From: Thalassotalea sp. Sam97
Lineage (GTDB): Bacteria; Pseudomonadota; Gammaproteobacteria; Enterobacterales; Alteromonadaceae
Length of the DNA stretch: 64,000 nucleotides
Direction of reading: 5' to 3'
NCBI RefSeq assembly: GCF_041379765.1
Contig: NZ_CP166919.1
Span: 1,426,001 to 1,490,000, forward strand
Under the pieces are notes generated by a model that saw only the letters and a list, made by a program, of their open reading frames with translations, did no database searches and was not told where the DNA came from. A program made the position numbers and the translations under genes. Every line of letters starts with the position of its first letter. The stretch's first letter is position 1. This document shows, piece after piece, positions 27,177 through 36,290 of the stretch.

Positions 27177-28121
27177 ATGGCAAGACGCAGAAAAGGCCGT
27201 CAAGTAGACGGCGTTTTGTTGTTAGACAAACCATATGACATGTCTTCAAACCATGCTTTGCAAGCGGCAAAACGTATTTATTTTGCTAACAAAGCTGGTC
27301 ATACAGGGGCGTTAGATCCATTAGCAACGGGTATGTTACCGATTTGTTTTGGCGAAGCGACTAAGTTTTCACAGTTTCTGTTAGACACCGATAAAACTTA
27401 TATTGTTACGGCCAAACTGGGTATTCGTACCACCACCAGCGACGCTGATGGCGAGGTCGTTAGTGAAAAACCGGTTAACGTTTCAGACGAGCAACTATTA
27501 CGTGCAGTAGATACTTTTCGTGGTAAGTCAAAACAAGTACCGTCAATGTACTCTGCGTTAAAGTATCAAGGTCAACCTTTGTACAAATATGCTCGCGAAG
27601 GTATCACTATCGAACGTGAAGCGCGTGATATAGAAGTGTACCGCCTTGATCTGATGCGCTTTGAAAACGATGAAGTGGATATGGAAATTCACGTATCCAA
27701 AGGCACCTACATTCGCACAATCGTTGACGATTTAGGAGAGTTGCTTGGCTGTGGTGCGCACGTCAGTATGTTACGACGCACAACGGTTGGTAATTATCCC
27801 GTTGATAAAATGGTTACGCTTGAGCAATTAGAGCAGTTATTAGCGACTGCGAAAGAGCAGGGTGTGCAACCATCTACGTTACTGGATCCGTTACTATTAC
27901 CAATGGATACTGCGGTATATGAATTACCAGAAGTCAACGTAGATAGCGGATCAGGCCACTACTTGCGCCACGGTAACCCCGTGATGGTACCAGGACTCAT
28001 GGAAACTGGTTTGTTAAAAATCACCCTTGGTGATGAACGCCAGTTTATCGGCGTAGGTGAACTTAACGACGATGGTTTACTTGCGCCTAAGCGCTTAGTG
28101 GTTGAGCACAATCCATCGTAA
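27177..28121 (+). CDS. truB: tRNA pseudouridine-55 synthase TruB
   Basis: The product is 314 aa. It makes pseudouridine 55 in the T loop of tRNAs. The catalytic motif GHTGALDPLATGMLP holds the nucleophile Asp. VPSMYSALKYQGQPLYKYAR and the C-terminal PUA-like region (SGHYLRHGNPVMVPG) are also present. The N-terminal motif reads DKPYDMSSNHA where most enzymes have KPxGxSSN, a small variation. It is coupled to rbfA by a 2-nt gap and is followed by rpsO. Confidence 0.97.
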   Translation: MARRRKGRQVDGVLLLDKPYDMSSNHALQAAKRIYFANKAGHTGALDPLATGMLPICFGEATKFSQFLLDTDKTYIVTAKLGIRTTTSDADGEVVSEKPVNVSDEQLLRAVDTFRGKSKQVPSMYSALKYQGQPLYKYAREGITIEREARDIEVYRLDLMRFENDEVDMEIHVSKGTYIRTIVDDLGELLGCGAHVSMLRRTTVGNYPVDKMVTLEQLEQLLATAKEQGVQPSTLLDPLLLPMDTAVYELPEVNVDSGSGHYLRHGNPVMVPGLMETGLLKITLGDERQFIGVGELNDDGLLAPKRLVVEHNPS

Positions 28122-28291
28122 ACGCTTTGACAGATAACAGAGTGCGATACTAAATCGATACCTTGGCAATGACCGCGAAATAGCTTGCATAGCCATTAAA
28201 TCGTGATATTATACGCGCTCTTTTCCGCACTGCTGAATTAGTGTTTGGCTTGCGGGTTTGTTTAAACACTGATTAACACTAAGGTAAAATT

Positions 28292-28561
28292 ATGTCTTTA
28301 TCAGCTCAAGAAAAAGCAGCAATCGTTGCAGAATACGCGACTAAAGAAGGTGACACTGGTTCTCCAGAGGTTCAAGTAGCTCTTTTAACTACTCAAATCA
28401 ACCACCTACAAGGTCACTTCAAAAAGCACATCCACGATCATCACTCACGTCGTGGTCTACTTCGCATGGTTAGCCAGCGTCGTAAGCTTCTTGACTACGT
28501 TAAGCGCAAAGATGTTGCTCGCTATCAAGATCTAATTCAACGTTTAGGCATCCGTCGCTAA
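28292..28561 (+). CDS. rpsO: 30S ribosomal protein S15
   Basis: The product is 89 aa, the full usual length. It has EYATKEGDTGSPEVQVALLT, the HHSRRGLLRMVSQRRKLLDY RNA-binding segment and the end IQRLGIRR. S15 binds 16S rRNA early in assembly of the platform. The 170-bp gap from truB contains a TATTAT near 28207, a candidate -10 for a private promoter. As in E. coli, pnp follows. Confidence 0.99.
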   Translation: MSLSAQEKAAIVAEYATKEGDTGSPEVQVALLTTQINHLQGHFKKHIHDHHSRRGLLRMVSQRRKLLDYVKRKDVARYQDLIQRLGIRR

Positions 28562-28580
28562 GACAGAGCCCAAACGGTGG

Positions 28581-28611
28581 AAAAGGCCAGTGCTATGCAC
28601 TGGCCTTTTTT
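28581..28611 (+). terminator. Rho-independent terminator after rpsO
   Basis: AAAAGGCCAGTGC (28581-28593) pairs with GCACTGGCCTTTT (28597-28609) around TAT, followed by more T. It is a 13-bp stem 20 nt after the stop. Confidence 0.92.
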
Positions 28612-29000
28612 GTATTTCAACACTTTCTAAAACACTTCCAAATACACCTATAATTACTTTTTGCCTCATTCGGACTTTGTTGGTATTGATTTATATGTCC
28701 GGGTGTCATTAGGTTATTAGTGTCCCTTAATGCACGATTCCGCGTCCTATTAGCTTGGCCCTATCCATAACGGTTAAGATCTCACTTAACAGGGCGCTAA
28801 TGTTGATGATGGTGATTGTATGGTACAGACATATTGGTTCACGATTAGGTTGAATTGTTATTGATTAAACAATAAACACAAAACCACACCAAATAGTTTT
28901 GCTTTATCGGTAGCAATCGCAAGTGATTTGCGTATAATTAACCGCGAAATTATATATGAAAAAATGTTAGAGCAAGGGCTCTATAAAATAAGGAAAATCA
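28612..29000 (+). promoter_or_regulatory. pnp leader/promoter region
   Basis: Nearly 390 bp without a gene. A perfect -10 hexamer TATAAT (28933-28938) preceded by CG lies about 65 nt before the pnp ATG, with no clear -35. In E. coli the pnp leader folds and is cut by RNase III for autocontrol by PNPase. A similar role for this leader is inference. I saw no ORF here. Confidence 0.4.
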
Positions 29001-31109
29001 ATGACTCCGATCACGAAAACTTTTGAATTCGGACAGCATAAAGTAACACTAGAAACAGGTGTTATTGCTCGTCAAGCAACTGCAGCTGTTATGGCATCAA
29101 TGGATGATACCTGCGTACTAGTTACTGTTGTAGGTAAAAAAGAAGCGGTACCAGGCCAAGACTTTTTCCCACTAACAGTAAACTACCAAGAAAAAACATA
29201 CGCCGCGGGTAAAATCCCGGGTGGTTTCTTCAAGCGTGAAGGTCGTCCTTCAGAAGAAGAAACACTAACGGCTCGTTTGATTGACCGTCCAATCCGCCCT
29301 CTGTTCCCAGAAGGTTTTACTAACGAAGTTCAAGTAATTGTTACGGTTGTTTCTGCAAACCCAGAAATTGCACCTGACATTATTTCTCTACTAGGTACTT
29401 CAGCAGCGTTAGCGATTTCAGGTATTCCGTTTAGTGGTCCTGTCGGTGCTGCACGTGTTGGTTATGTTGATGGTCAATACGTACTTAACCCGCTACAGTC
29501 TGAGCTAGCTCAAAGTAAACTTGACTTAGTGGTTGCAGGTACTGAATCAGCGGTATTGATGGTTGAATCTGAAGCAGATGTTTTATCTGAAGACGTTATG
29601 CTAGGTGCTGTGGTATACGGCCATGAGCAATCACAAGCTGCCATCAATGCGATTAAAGAATTCGCAGCAGAAGTAAATACTCCTGCATGGGAGTGGACTG
29701 CACCTGCTAAAAATGAAGCGCTAGTAGCAAAAATTGCTGAATTAGCGTCGGCAGATATCACTGACGCATACCAAATCACTGAAAAAGCGAAACGCTACGA
29801 CGCGATTGGCGAGATCAAAACACGCGTTTGTGAGCAACTTGCTACTGAGTTAGCTGAAGGTGAAGAACTAGACGAGCGTGAAGTAAAAGACCTTGTTCAC
29901 GATCTTGAGAAGAAAATTGTACGTGAACGCATCACTCAAGGCGCGCCTCGTATTGACGGTCGTGATCCGGAAATGGTTCGTGCACTTGACGTGATGACTG
30001 GTGTTCTTCCGCGTACTCACGGTTCAGCGGTATTTACACGTGGTGAAACGCAAGCGTTAGTAACAGCAACGTTAGGTACTCAGCGCGATGCACAACGTGT
30101 TGAAACCATCTTAGGTGAACAAACTGATCACTTCATGTTGCATTACAACTTCCCTCCGTTCTGTGTTGGTGAAACTGGTTTCATTGGCTCACCAAAGCGT
30201 CGTGAGATTGGTCACGGTCGTTTAGCTAAGCGTGGTATTTTAGCGGTAATGCCAAGCATTGACGAGTTCCCATACTCGGTTCGCGTGGTTTCTGAAATCA
30301 CAGAATCAAATGGTTCATCATCAATGGCTTCTGTATGTGGTACGTCATTAGCATTGATGGATGCCGGTGTACCAATTAAAGATTCAGTTGCTGGTATCGC
30401 AATGGGTCTTGTTAAAGAAGGCGAAAACTTTGTTGTTCTTTCTGACATTTTAGGTGATGAAGATCACTTAGGTGATATGGACTTTAAAGTGGCCGGTACA
30501 AGCAACGGTATCACTGCGCTACAAATGGATATTAAGATCGAAGGTATTACCCAAGAGATCATGCAAATCGCGCTTAACCAAGCAAAAGGCGCACGTATTC
30601 ATATCCTAGGAGTTATGGATCAAGCGATCAGCGAAGCGCGTGATGATATCTCTGATTTTGCACCACGTATCCACACCATGAAGATCAGCGCTGATAAGAT
30701 CCGCGACGTGATTGGTAAAGGCGGTGCAACGATTCGTCAGTTAACGGAAGAAACCGGCACAACCATCGAAATTGAAGACGATGGTACAGTTAAGATCGCA
30801 GCTACAAGTGGTGAGCAAGCACAAGATGCTATCGCTCGCATTGAAGCAATTACAGCTGAAATCGAAGTAGGCAAGACCTACACTGGTAAAGTTGTTCGTA
30901 TCGTTGATTTTGGTGCGTTTGTTAACGTATTACCAGGTAAAGATGGCTTAGTTCATATTTCACAAATCTCAGAAGAGCGTGTAAATAATGTGACTGATCA
31001 CCTATCTGAAGGTCAAGAAGTAACTGTTAAAGTGCTTGAAGTTGACCGTCAAGGCCGTGTTCGTTTAAGCATGAAAGAAGCCGATATCAAAGGCGATTCA
31101 GCTGAGTAA
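29001..31109 (+). CDS. pnp: Polyribonucleotide nucleotidyltransferase (PNPase)
   Basis: The product is 702 aa, a trimeric 3'-5' phosphorolytic exoribonuclease of the RNA degradosome. Two RNase PH domains come first (GGFFKREGRPSEEETL and, in the second, SPKRREIGHGRLAKR with DILGDEDHLGDMDFK). They are joined by a helical region. A KH domain (IRDVIGKGGATIRQL) and an S1 domain (GKVVRIVDFGAFVNVLPG) end the protein. The length is normal. The ribosome binding site is AAGGAA. It is closed off by a strong terminator. Confidence 0.99.
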   Translation: MTPITKTFEFGQHKVTLETGVIARQATAAVMASMDDTCVLVTVVGKKEAVPGQDFFPLTVNYQEKTYAAGKIPGGFFKREGRPSEEETLTARLIDRPIRPLFPEGFTNEVQVIVTVVSANPEIAPDIISLLGTSAALAISGIPFSGPVGAARVGYVDGQYVLNPLQSELAQSKLDLVVAGTESAVLMVESEADVLSEDVMLGAVVYGHEQSQAAINAIKEFAAEVNTPAWEWTAPAKNEALVAKIAELASADITDAYQITEKAKRYDAIGEIKTRVCEQLATELAEGEELDEREVKDLVHDLEKKIVRERITQGAPRIDGRDPEMVRALDVMTGVLPRTHGSAVFTRGETQALVTATLGTQRDAQRVETILGEQTDHFMLHYNFPPFCVGETGFIGSPKRREIGHGRLAKRGILAVMPSIDEFPYSVRVVSEITESNGSSSMASVCGTSLALMDAGVPIKDSVAGIAMGLVKEGENFVVLSDILGDEDHLGDMDFKVAGTSNGITALQMDIKIEGITQEIMQIALNQAKGARIHILGVMDQAISEARDDISDFAPRIHTMKISADKIRDVIGKGGATIRQLTEETGTTIEIEDDGTVKIAATSGEQAQDAIARIEAITAEIEVGKTYTGKVVRIVDFGAFVNVLPGKDGLVHISQISEERVNNVTDHLSEGQEVTVKVLEVDRQGRVRLSMKEADIKGDSAE

Positions 31110-31126
31110 TATCGATTCATTGTAAT

Positions 31127-31154
31127 AAAAAAGCCGGCAATGCCGGCTTTTTTA
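31127..31154 (+). terminator. Rho-independent terminator after pnp
   Basis: AAAAAAGCCGGC pairs with GCCGGCTTTTTT around AAT, starting 17 nt after the pnp stop. Confidence 0.93.
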
Positions 31155-31313
31155 TTATCTATTTATTTCCCACAACCATGATACATTGTGTAATGACGGA
31201 TAGTTACGAGGTTATCGTCAGTTATTTCAATGACCTTTATTTTTGTGTTTGCATGCTGCTGCGATATACTTAGGCAATAATGAGCTATTTATATCAATAT
31301 GTTAGGGACATCT

Positions 31314-32204
31314 GTGAAACTTCTTCGTTTATTTCCGATTGCTATATTCGCTGTAGCTATACAAGGCTGCAATAACACACCTGATTCTTCATTAACACAA
31401 CCCGCGTCGTCACAAGCTCAAGTACTTATTACCAAACCGAGACTGGTTAGTGCACAAAGTGAGTTAGCTATTGCTCGGTTGACCGAAATTTTAACGCGCG
31501 CCGAGATAACCGAAGAGCAACGAGCAAAACTGATGTATGATCGAGGCGTTGTTTATGACAGCGTTGGCCTTCGCTCATTAGCTCACTACGACTTCCAGCG
31601 AGCACTTAAACTCCAACCTGACTTAGTCGATGGCTACAACTTTCTTGGGATAAACTTTACGCAGAGGCAACAGTTCCTGCAAGCCTATGATGCGTTTGAT
31701 ACGGCAATTGAGTTAGATCCAGATCATGATTATGCTTATCTTAATCGTGGTATTGCTTTGTATTACGGTCGCCGACCTGAACAGGCGCTCGCCGACTTGC
31801 AACGATTTCAGCTTGATGAACAACAAGACCCATACAGAATAGCGTGGCTATATCTTGTTGAGCGAGATATTGATCCCGTTAAAGCCAAGCAGTCGTTACG
31901 TGAGCATTTTAAACAGCTACAGCACGATAACTGGGCAAATAATATTTTAGCCTTATTGCTGGAAGATATTAACCAACAGCAGTTCTTATCGACAATCTCA
32001 GTAGGCGTTAGCGATCACAATCAGTTATTAGACCGCTTATGTGAAGCGTACTTTTATCTTGGCAAGTACCACCAATATCAAGGTAATATAGAAACCTCAC
32101 AAGATTATTTTCGCTTAGCGTTGACAACGAACGTTTATGAATTTGTTGAATATCGTTTTGCCGAATTAGAATTGGCGTTGCATGAAAAGGAAATGACGCC
32201 TTAA
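31314..32204 (+). CDS. nlpI: Lipoprotein NlpI
   Basis: The product is 296 aa, close to the 294 aa of E. coli NlpI, and in the same place after pnp. It has a lipoprotein signal peptide with lipobox VAIQGC. TPR-type helices follow (LMYDRGVVYDSVGLRSLAHYDF in part, and NFLGINFTQRQQFLQAYDAF). I chose GTG 31314, which has AGGGA 5 nt upstream, over ATG 31299. In E. coli NlpI is an outer-membrane adaptor for the protease Prc in turnover of the endopeptidase MepS. The gene is followed after 5 nt by a putative metallopeptidase, not by deaD. Confidence 0.92.
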   Translation: MKLLRLFPIAIFAVAIQGCNNTPDSSLTQPASSQAQVLITKPRLVSAQSELAIARLTEILTRAEITEEQRAKLMYDRGVVYDSVGLRSLAHYDFQRALKLQPDLVDGYNFLGINFTQRQQFLQAYDAFDTAIELDPDHDYAYLNRGIALYYGRRPEQALADLQRFQLDEQQDPYRIAWLYLVERDIDPVKAKQSLREHFKQLQHDNWANNILALLLEDINQQQFLSTISVGVSDHNQLLDRLCEAYFYLGKYHQYQGNIETSQDYFRLALTTNVYEFVEYRFAELELALHEKEMTP

Positions 32205-32209
32205 TAGGT

Positions 32210-33607
32210 ATGTTTTTGTTAAGATTTTTATTTATTTTTTGCTTGAGCTTGCTGTTATCGGCGAGCTCTTTTTCTTTATATGACTTGCTATCAAAAAAGA
32301 TTGCAGCAAAGGGCTATTCGTCGGCTCAACTGGAATTAGCAATAAAACATGATGTAACTGAAGCACTGCGTGTCGATATTGAAAACCATAAGACTGGTAG
32401 TCGAACATGGTTAGCATTAGCAAAAAAATTAGCGCGAACAGACGCCGATTTTGCTTGGCAGCTACATCACTATTATCAGGCTCACAATGTTCGCAATAGC
32501 GCGTATTTTAAGAACCGTGCTTTAGCAATGGGGTTTAAACCTGCGGTTATTGACCAAGCTCAACAACTTGCAACGCGCGGTAGTTATGTCGCCGCGCTTA
32601 AGCTACTGCAACCCTTAGATGATGAAACAAAGTTTGAGCTTGCTCTAGATTATGTAATTGCCTCAGGCTCAACTGAGCGGATAACAAAGCTTCTGAGTGA
32701 GTCATCAAAATATCTCAATAAGCAAAGATTAACCGAACTGCAACGCTATCATATAATTAAGACGGCTAATACTCGCGAAGAAAAGGTGTATTGCCCGTAT
32801 CCGGTCCAGTTTTTTGCAACTACGCTTGGCCATTTGCAAAAGATCGATGAGCATATTAAACAATTAGAAAAACAACCGGCTTTGAGTCAGTATTTCTGTT
32901 TTTTAACACCGAAGTATATTGCCAAGCAGAACTTACAGTGCACAAATGACGCAAGCACTCGATTGACATGTTCATTTAATCAAATTGCGATTGCTAAAAT
33001 AGCAAACAATGTACGCTACGTTGGTGTGTTGGCAACGCAAGGCATCGCGAATGTCAATAATGGCATGATATTTATCGATCAACACGATACGTTAGATGTG
33101 TTTGAACATGAACTCTGGCATTTACTGGGTTTTATCGACGAGTACCCATTACCTGAGTTGCATGGTGCGTGTGACCGCGCAGGCTCACCATCGCATAATA
33201 TTGTTGTTACCACTAAGCGTTATTTTACAAATGAGCAAGAGGCTCGTCAGTGGCTTAAAGAGCATGTTCAATGGTCATCGTTGATTTTACCGACTACGCC
33301 GATAGGTATGAACACGGCGCAAGGATTTCGCTTAGGAACACCGTTAGACTATCGGGTGCATGTAGGCTTGTATCCAGCACGTACTTGTGATCATAGTAAT
33401 AATGCCTTGCAAGCATACAAGCCAGTGTATTCGTACAGTAAAATGGAATATTACGAAACGTTATTTCCTGCAGATTACCTTGCATTATTTAAGTTAGCAC
33501 CGACGCGATATTTAATGCCAAGTTATCAACATTTCTTAGCTCGTCAACAAAAGAACTCGGCTATCGAAGTAAGGCTATCTAATATCAATGCCAACGCAGT
33601 TGATTAA
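32210..33607 (+). CDS. Putative secreted zinc metallopeptidase (HExxH, M64-like)
   Basis: The product is 465 aa with an N-terminal signal peptide or anchor (LLRFLFIFCLSLLLSASSF). Helical repeat-like sequence follows to about residue 180, then a domain with FEHELWHLLGFIDEY (residues 298-312). HELWH fits HExxH, and the DEY shortly after is reminiscent of M64 peptidases, where Asp-Glu-Tyr follows the zinc helix. Several Cys residues (C195, C230, C244, C254) could form disulfides. The start lies 5 nt after the nlpI stop, so it may be a protease tied to NlpI. No close relative comes to mind; the peptidase call rests on this motif. Confidence 0.6.
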   Translation: MFLLRFLFIFCLSLLLSASSFSLYDLLSKKIAAKGYSSAQLELAIKHDVTEALRVDIENHKTGSRTWLALAKKLARTDADFAWQLHHYYQAHNVRNSAYFKNRALAMGFKPAVIDQAQQLATRGSYVAALKLLQPLDDETKFELALDYVIASGSTERITKLLSESSKYLNKQRLTELQRYHIIKTANTREEKVYCPYPVQFFATTLGHLQKIDEHIKQLEKQPALSQYFCFLTPKYIAKQNLQCTNDASTRLTCSFNQIAIAKIANNVRYVGVLATQGIANVNNGMIFIDQHDTLDVFEHELWHLLGFIDEYPLPELHGACDRAGSPSHNIVVTTKRYFTNEQEARQWLKEHVQWSSLILPTTPIGMNTAQGFRLGTPLDYRVHVGLYPARTCDHSNNALQAYKPVYSYSKMEYYETLFPADYLALFKLAPTRYLMPSYQHFLARQQKNSAIEVRLSNINANAVD

Positions 33608-33640
33608 TCAATTTCAATAATAGGGCTACAGGTGGCAGGC

Positions 33641-33670
33641 AAAAAAATAGTCGCTGATGCGACTATTTTT
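33641..33670. terminator. Bidirectional terminator
   Basis: AAAAATAGTCGC (33643-33654) pairs with GCGACTATTTTT (33659-33670) around TGAT. A and T tracts on both sides let it serve the nlpI-peptidase operon on the plus strand and the small minus-strand gene that ends at 33672. Confidence 0.88.
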
Positions 33671-33671
33671 A

Positions 33672-33869
33672 TTATTTTATCAGCTTCATCGATTTGGGTA
33701 CTGCTGTTGTGTCATCTTCGAAGTTGTTATTAATAGATGAAGAATTAAGTTTAACTCGAGCAACTGGCCACACTGTTTTGTTATTATAAGTCAATGTACT
33801 ACTTTTGCCTCTCAGGGTAAACGTCGATTCCTCTTGCTGGTTATTTTCAAACCAAGAGAACAATGTCAT
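33672..33869 (-). CDS. Small hypothetical protein (65 aa)
   Basis: It opens MTLFSWFENNQQEESTF and contains TLTYNNKTVWPVARVKL. I do not recognise a family, and it has no signal peptide or membrane segment. Support for a real gene comes from a strong Shine-Dalgarno (GAGGGAAG, 4 nt before the ATG at 33869) and a terminator placed directly after the stop. Expression is inferred. Confidence 0.5.
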   Translation of the reverse strand: MTLFSWFENNQQEESTFTLRGKSSTLTYNNKTVWPVARVKLNSSSINNNFEDDTTAVPKSMKLIK

Positions 33870-34127
33870 GTTCTTCCCTCTTTATTGTTGTTACATAAAA
33901 CGTTTTAACATCACACAATTTCATCGTTAACGGGCTTATATCGACATAGTTAACTATGAGAATCGGCCAAGCAATTACCGCTCGCTTAGAGTTATTAGCT
34001 TAGTCAAAAAATATTGATTTTGCTTAATAAATTTTTATCTATTGCGCTGACAAACATTGTCATCAAGCTGGTGTTCTGCGTTATAATCGGTGTTATCTAA
34101 GATAAAACAAGGTTTTTAAGCTTTTCT

Positions 34128-35888
34128 ATGTCGCACTTTTCTGTTGAGCAGTTCCGTAAGCGTTTTCCGCTGTTTGATGAATCCAATCCTAATCGGAATG
34201 TGGTGTATTTTGATAATGCTGCCACCACACAAAAATTCGCCAGTGTGATTGAGGCTATGGACCAGTTTTATAAGCAATACAATGCGAACGTGCATCGCGG
34301 TTCACATCGACTCAGTAGTATAGCAACTGAACGTTATGAGCAGGCGAGAGAGCGAGTACGATCGTTCATTAACGCCAAGTATCAGCAAGAGATCATTTGG
34401 ACCAAAGGTACTACGGAAGCACTTAACTTATTAGCTGCAACAATTGGTGAGCAACGAGTGTCGACCGGCGACGATATTGTTATCTCGGCAGCAGAGCATC
34501 ATGCTAATTTAGTCTGTTGGCAACAATTAGCAAAACGAAAAAAAGCCAACTTAGTGGTGCTGCCACTTAGCTCAAACGGCACAATCGATGTTGAGCAAGG
34601 ACGCCGACTTATCACCTCCCGATGCAAAATTCTGGCGATTGCTCATGTGTCAAACGTAGTGGGCAAATATAATGATATTAGCGCACTTATCGGGCTTGCT
34701 CGGGGAGTAGGTGCAAACGTTATCATCGATGGTGCGCAATCTATTGCCCATTTTAATATCGATGTCCAAGCGTTAGATTGCGATTTTTTTGTGTTTTCTG
34801 GTCATAAGGTTTATGCCCCCACCGGAATTGGTGTGCTCTACGGAAAAAAAGCACTATTAGAAGCTATGCCTGCCTATCACTATGGTGGTGAAATGATCAA
34901 GCATGTCTCTTTTGAAGAAACCATTATCAATGACTTACCGCACAAATACGAGGCAGGAACACCGAATATCGCTGGCGTTATCGGTTTGGATGCGGCGATT
35001 TCTGAATTGTCTTCACAATCTTCGCTAGCAAGTTGGGAAAATGATTTATTAAACTATGCATATCAGCAGCTTATCACAATACCCAAAGTCAAATTATTGT
35101 TTCAAGGTTGCCCTGATATTGGCTTATTTAGCTTTACTGTTGATGGCCTGCATCATCAAGATGTTGCTAGTTACCTTGATAGTCATCATATCGCGGTTCG
35201 CGCCGGGCATCACTGTGCGATGCCATTGTTGGCTAGTTTAGGTCTGCAAGGTAGTGTACGCATGTCGCTGGCACCATATAACACCAAAGCGGAAGTCGAT
35301 TACGTTATCTCACATTTGCGCCAATGTATTATTGAAATGACTAATGGTGACACTTCGCAAAACGTTAAAATTAGCCAAAATAGTACATTGCCAACATCGC
35401 AAAATCATGCGGTTAAGCAACAGGTATCAATAGCTGACGAAATACAGCAGATATCGGCGCCACAGCAAGTAGACGCCCTAAACACTTTACCGTCTGCAGA
35501 ACAAGTCATTGCTCAGTTTGAGACGTGTAAAGGTTGGGATCAACGGCATCGGCAAATTATGTTACTGTCTAAACAACTACCGCGACTCGATAAATCAGCT
35601 CGTAACGATGATTTACTCATTTCTGGTTGTGAAAGTAAGGCATGGCTACAACAAGAGCAGCATGACGGAAAATATTATTATCGAGGCGACAGCGATGCGC
35701 GTTTAATTCGCGGCTTGATGGTGGTTATTTTCAGCCTGTTTCAAGGCAAGCCCGTTGCACAGGTGAGCACTGATGATGTATCAAGTTATTTTCAGCAATT
35801 AGGCTTGTTGCAACATCTGAGTCCATCGCGTGGCAATGGCGTACGTGCTATCGTTGATCGAATCTTTAGCTTACAACAGGGAGGTTAA
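34128..35888 (+). CDS. Cysteine desulfurase CsdA fused to CsdE/SufE-type sulfur acceptor
   Basis: The product is 586 aa, where CsdA/SufS alone is about 400. Residues 1-400 are a group II PLP cysteine desulfurase. Visible motifs are FDNAATTQK, AEHHANLVCW, the PLP lysine in FSGHKVYAPTGIG (K227) and the catalytic Cys363 in VRAGHHCAMP. A Gln/Ser-rich linker (about 405-450) leads to a SufE/CsdE domain (455-586) with the sulfur-accepting Cys501 in LLISGCESKAW. The enzyme would take sulfur from cysteine and pass the persulfide to its own acceptor domain. In E. coli these are two adjacent proteins, CsdA and CsdE. A TATAAT lies at 34082. Confidence 0.9.
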   Translation: MSHFSVEQFRKRFPLFDESNPNRNVVYFDNAATTQKFASVIEAMDQFYKQYNANVHRGSHRLSSIATERYEQARERVRSFINAKYQQEIIWTKGTTEALNLLAATIGEQRVSTGDDIVISAAEHHANLVCWQQLAKRKKANLVVLPLSSNGTIDVEQGRRLITSRCKILAIAHVSNVVGKYNDISALIGLARGVGANVIIDGAQSIAHFNIDVQALDCDFFVFSGHKVYAPTGIGVLYGKKALLEAMPAYHYGGEMIKHVSFEETIINDLPHKYEAGTPNIAGVIGLDAAISELSSQSSLASWENDLLNYAYQQLITIPKVKLLFQGCPDIGLFSFTVDGLHHQDVASYLDSHHIAVRAGHHCAMPLLASLGLQGSVRMSLAPYNTKAEVDYVISHLRQCIIEMTNGDTSQNVKISQNSTLPTSQNHAVKQQVSIADEIQQISAPQQVDALNTLPSAEQVIAQFETCKGWDQRHRQIMLLSKQLPRLDKSARNDDLLISGCESKAWLQQEQHDGKYYYRGDSDARLIRGLMVVIFSLFQGKPVAQVSTDDVSSYFQQLGLLQHLSPSRGNGVRAIVDRIFSLQQGG

Positions 35889-35893
35889 CATCG

Positions 35894-36280
35894 GTGTCTG
35901 CAATAGAAGGTATTGGTCAGATTGCAATAACAACGGATAACCTCAAACGTAGCAAGCAGTTTTATACACAAGTCTTAGGTTTGCCATTACTGTTTGATGT
36001 GGGCGAGCATTTATCATTTTTACAATGTGGTGATATCCGCCTGATGCTCACAACTTTGCAGGGTGATAAAGCCGAACATCACACATCGGTTATTTATTAT
36101 AAAGTCGCTGATATAGAGCAAATGTTTATCAACTTAAACGCTAAACAGGTGGTTATTGAGCGTGAGCCCGCTCTGGCGGCGACATTAGACGATCATCAGT
36201 TATGGTTAGGCTTTATCCGCGACCCAGATAATCACTTAGTGGGAATTATGGCGGAAAAGCCTTTAAAATACGGTGCTTAA
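35894..36280 (+). CDS. VOC-superfamily (glyoxalase-like) protein
   Basis: The product is 128 aa starting at GTG 35894, 9 nt behind GGGAGG and 5 nt after the desulfurase stop. It has a beta-alpha-beta-beta-beta glyoxalase/bleomycin-resistance fold: IGQIAITTDNLKRSKQFYTQ opens the first module and WLGFIRDPDNHLVGIMAE closes the second. Members bind a metal and act on varied small substrates; the ligand cannot be told. The tight link to the Csd fusion suggests co-expression. Confidence 0.78.
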   Translation: MSAIEGIGQIAITTDNLKRSKQFYTQVLGLPLLFDVGEHLSFLQCGDIRLMLTTLQGDKAEHHTSVIYYKVADIEQMFINLNAKQVVIEREPALAATLDDHQLWLGFIRDPDNHLVGIMAEKPLKYGA

Positions 36281-36290
36281 GTAGGCTGGA

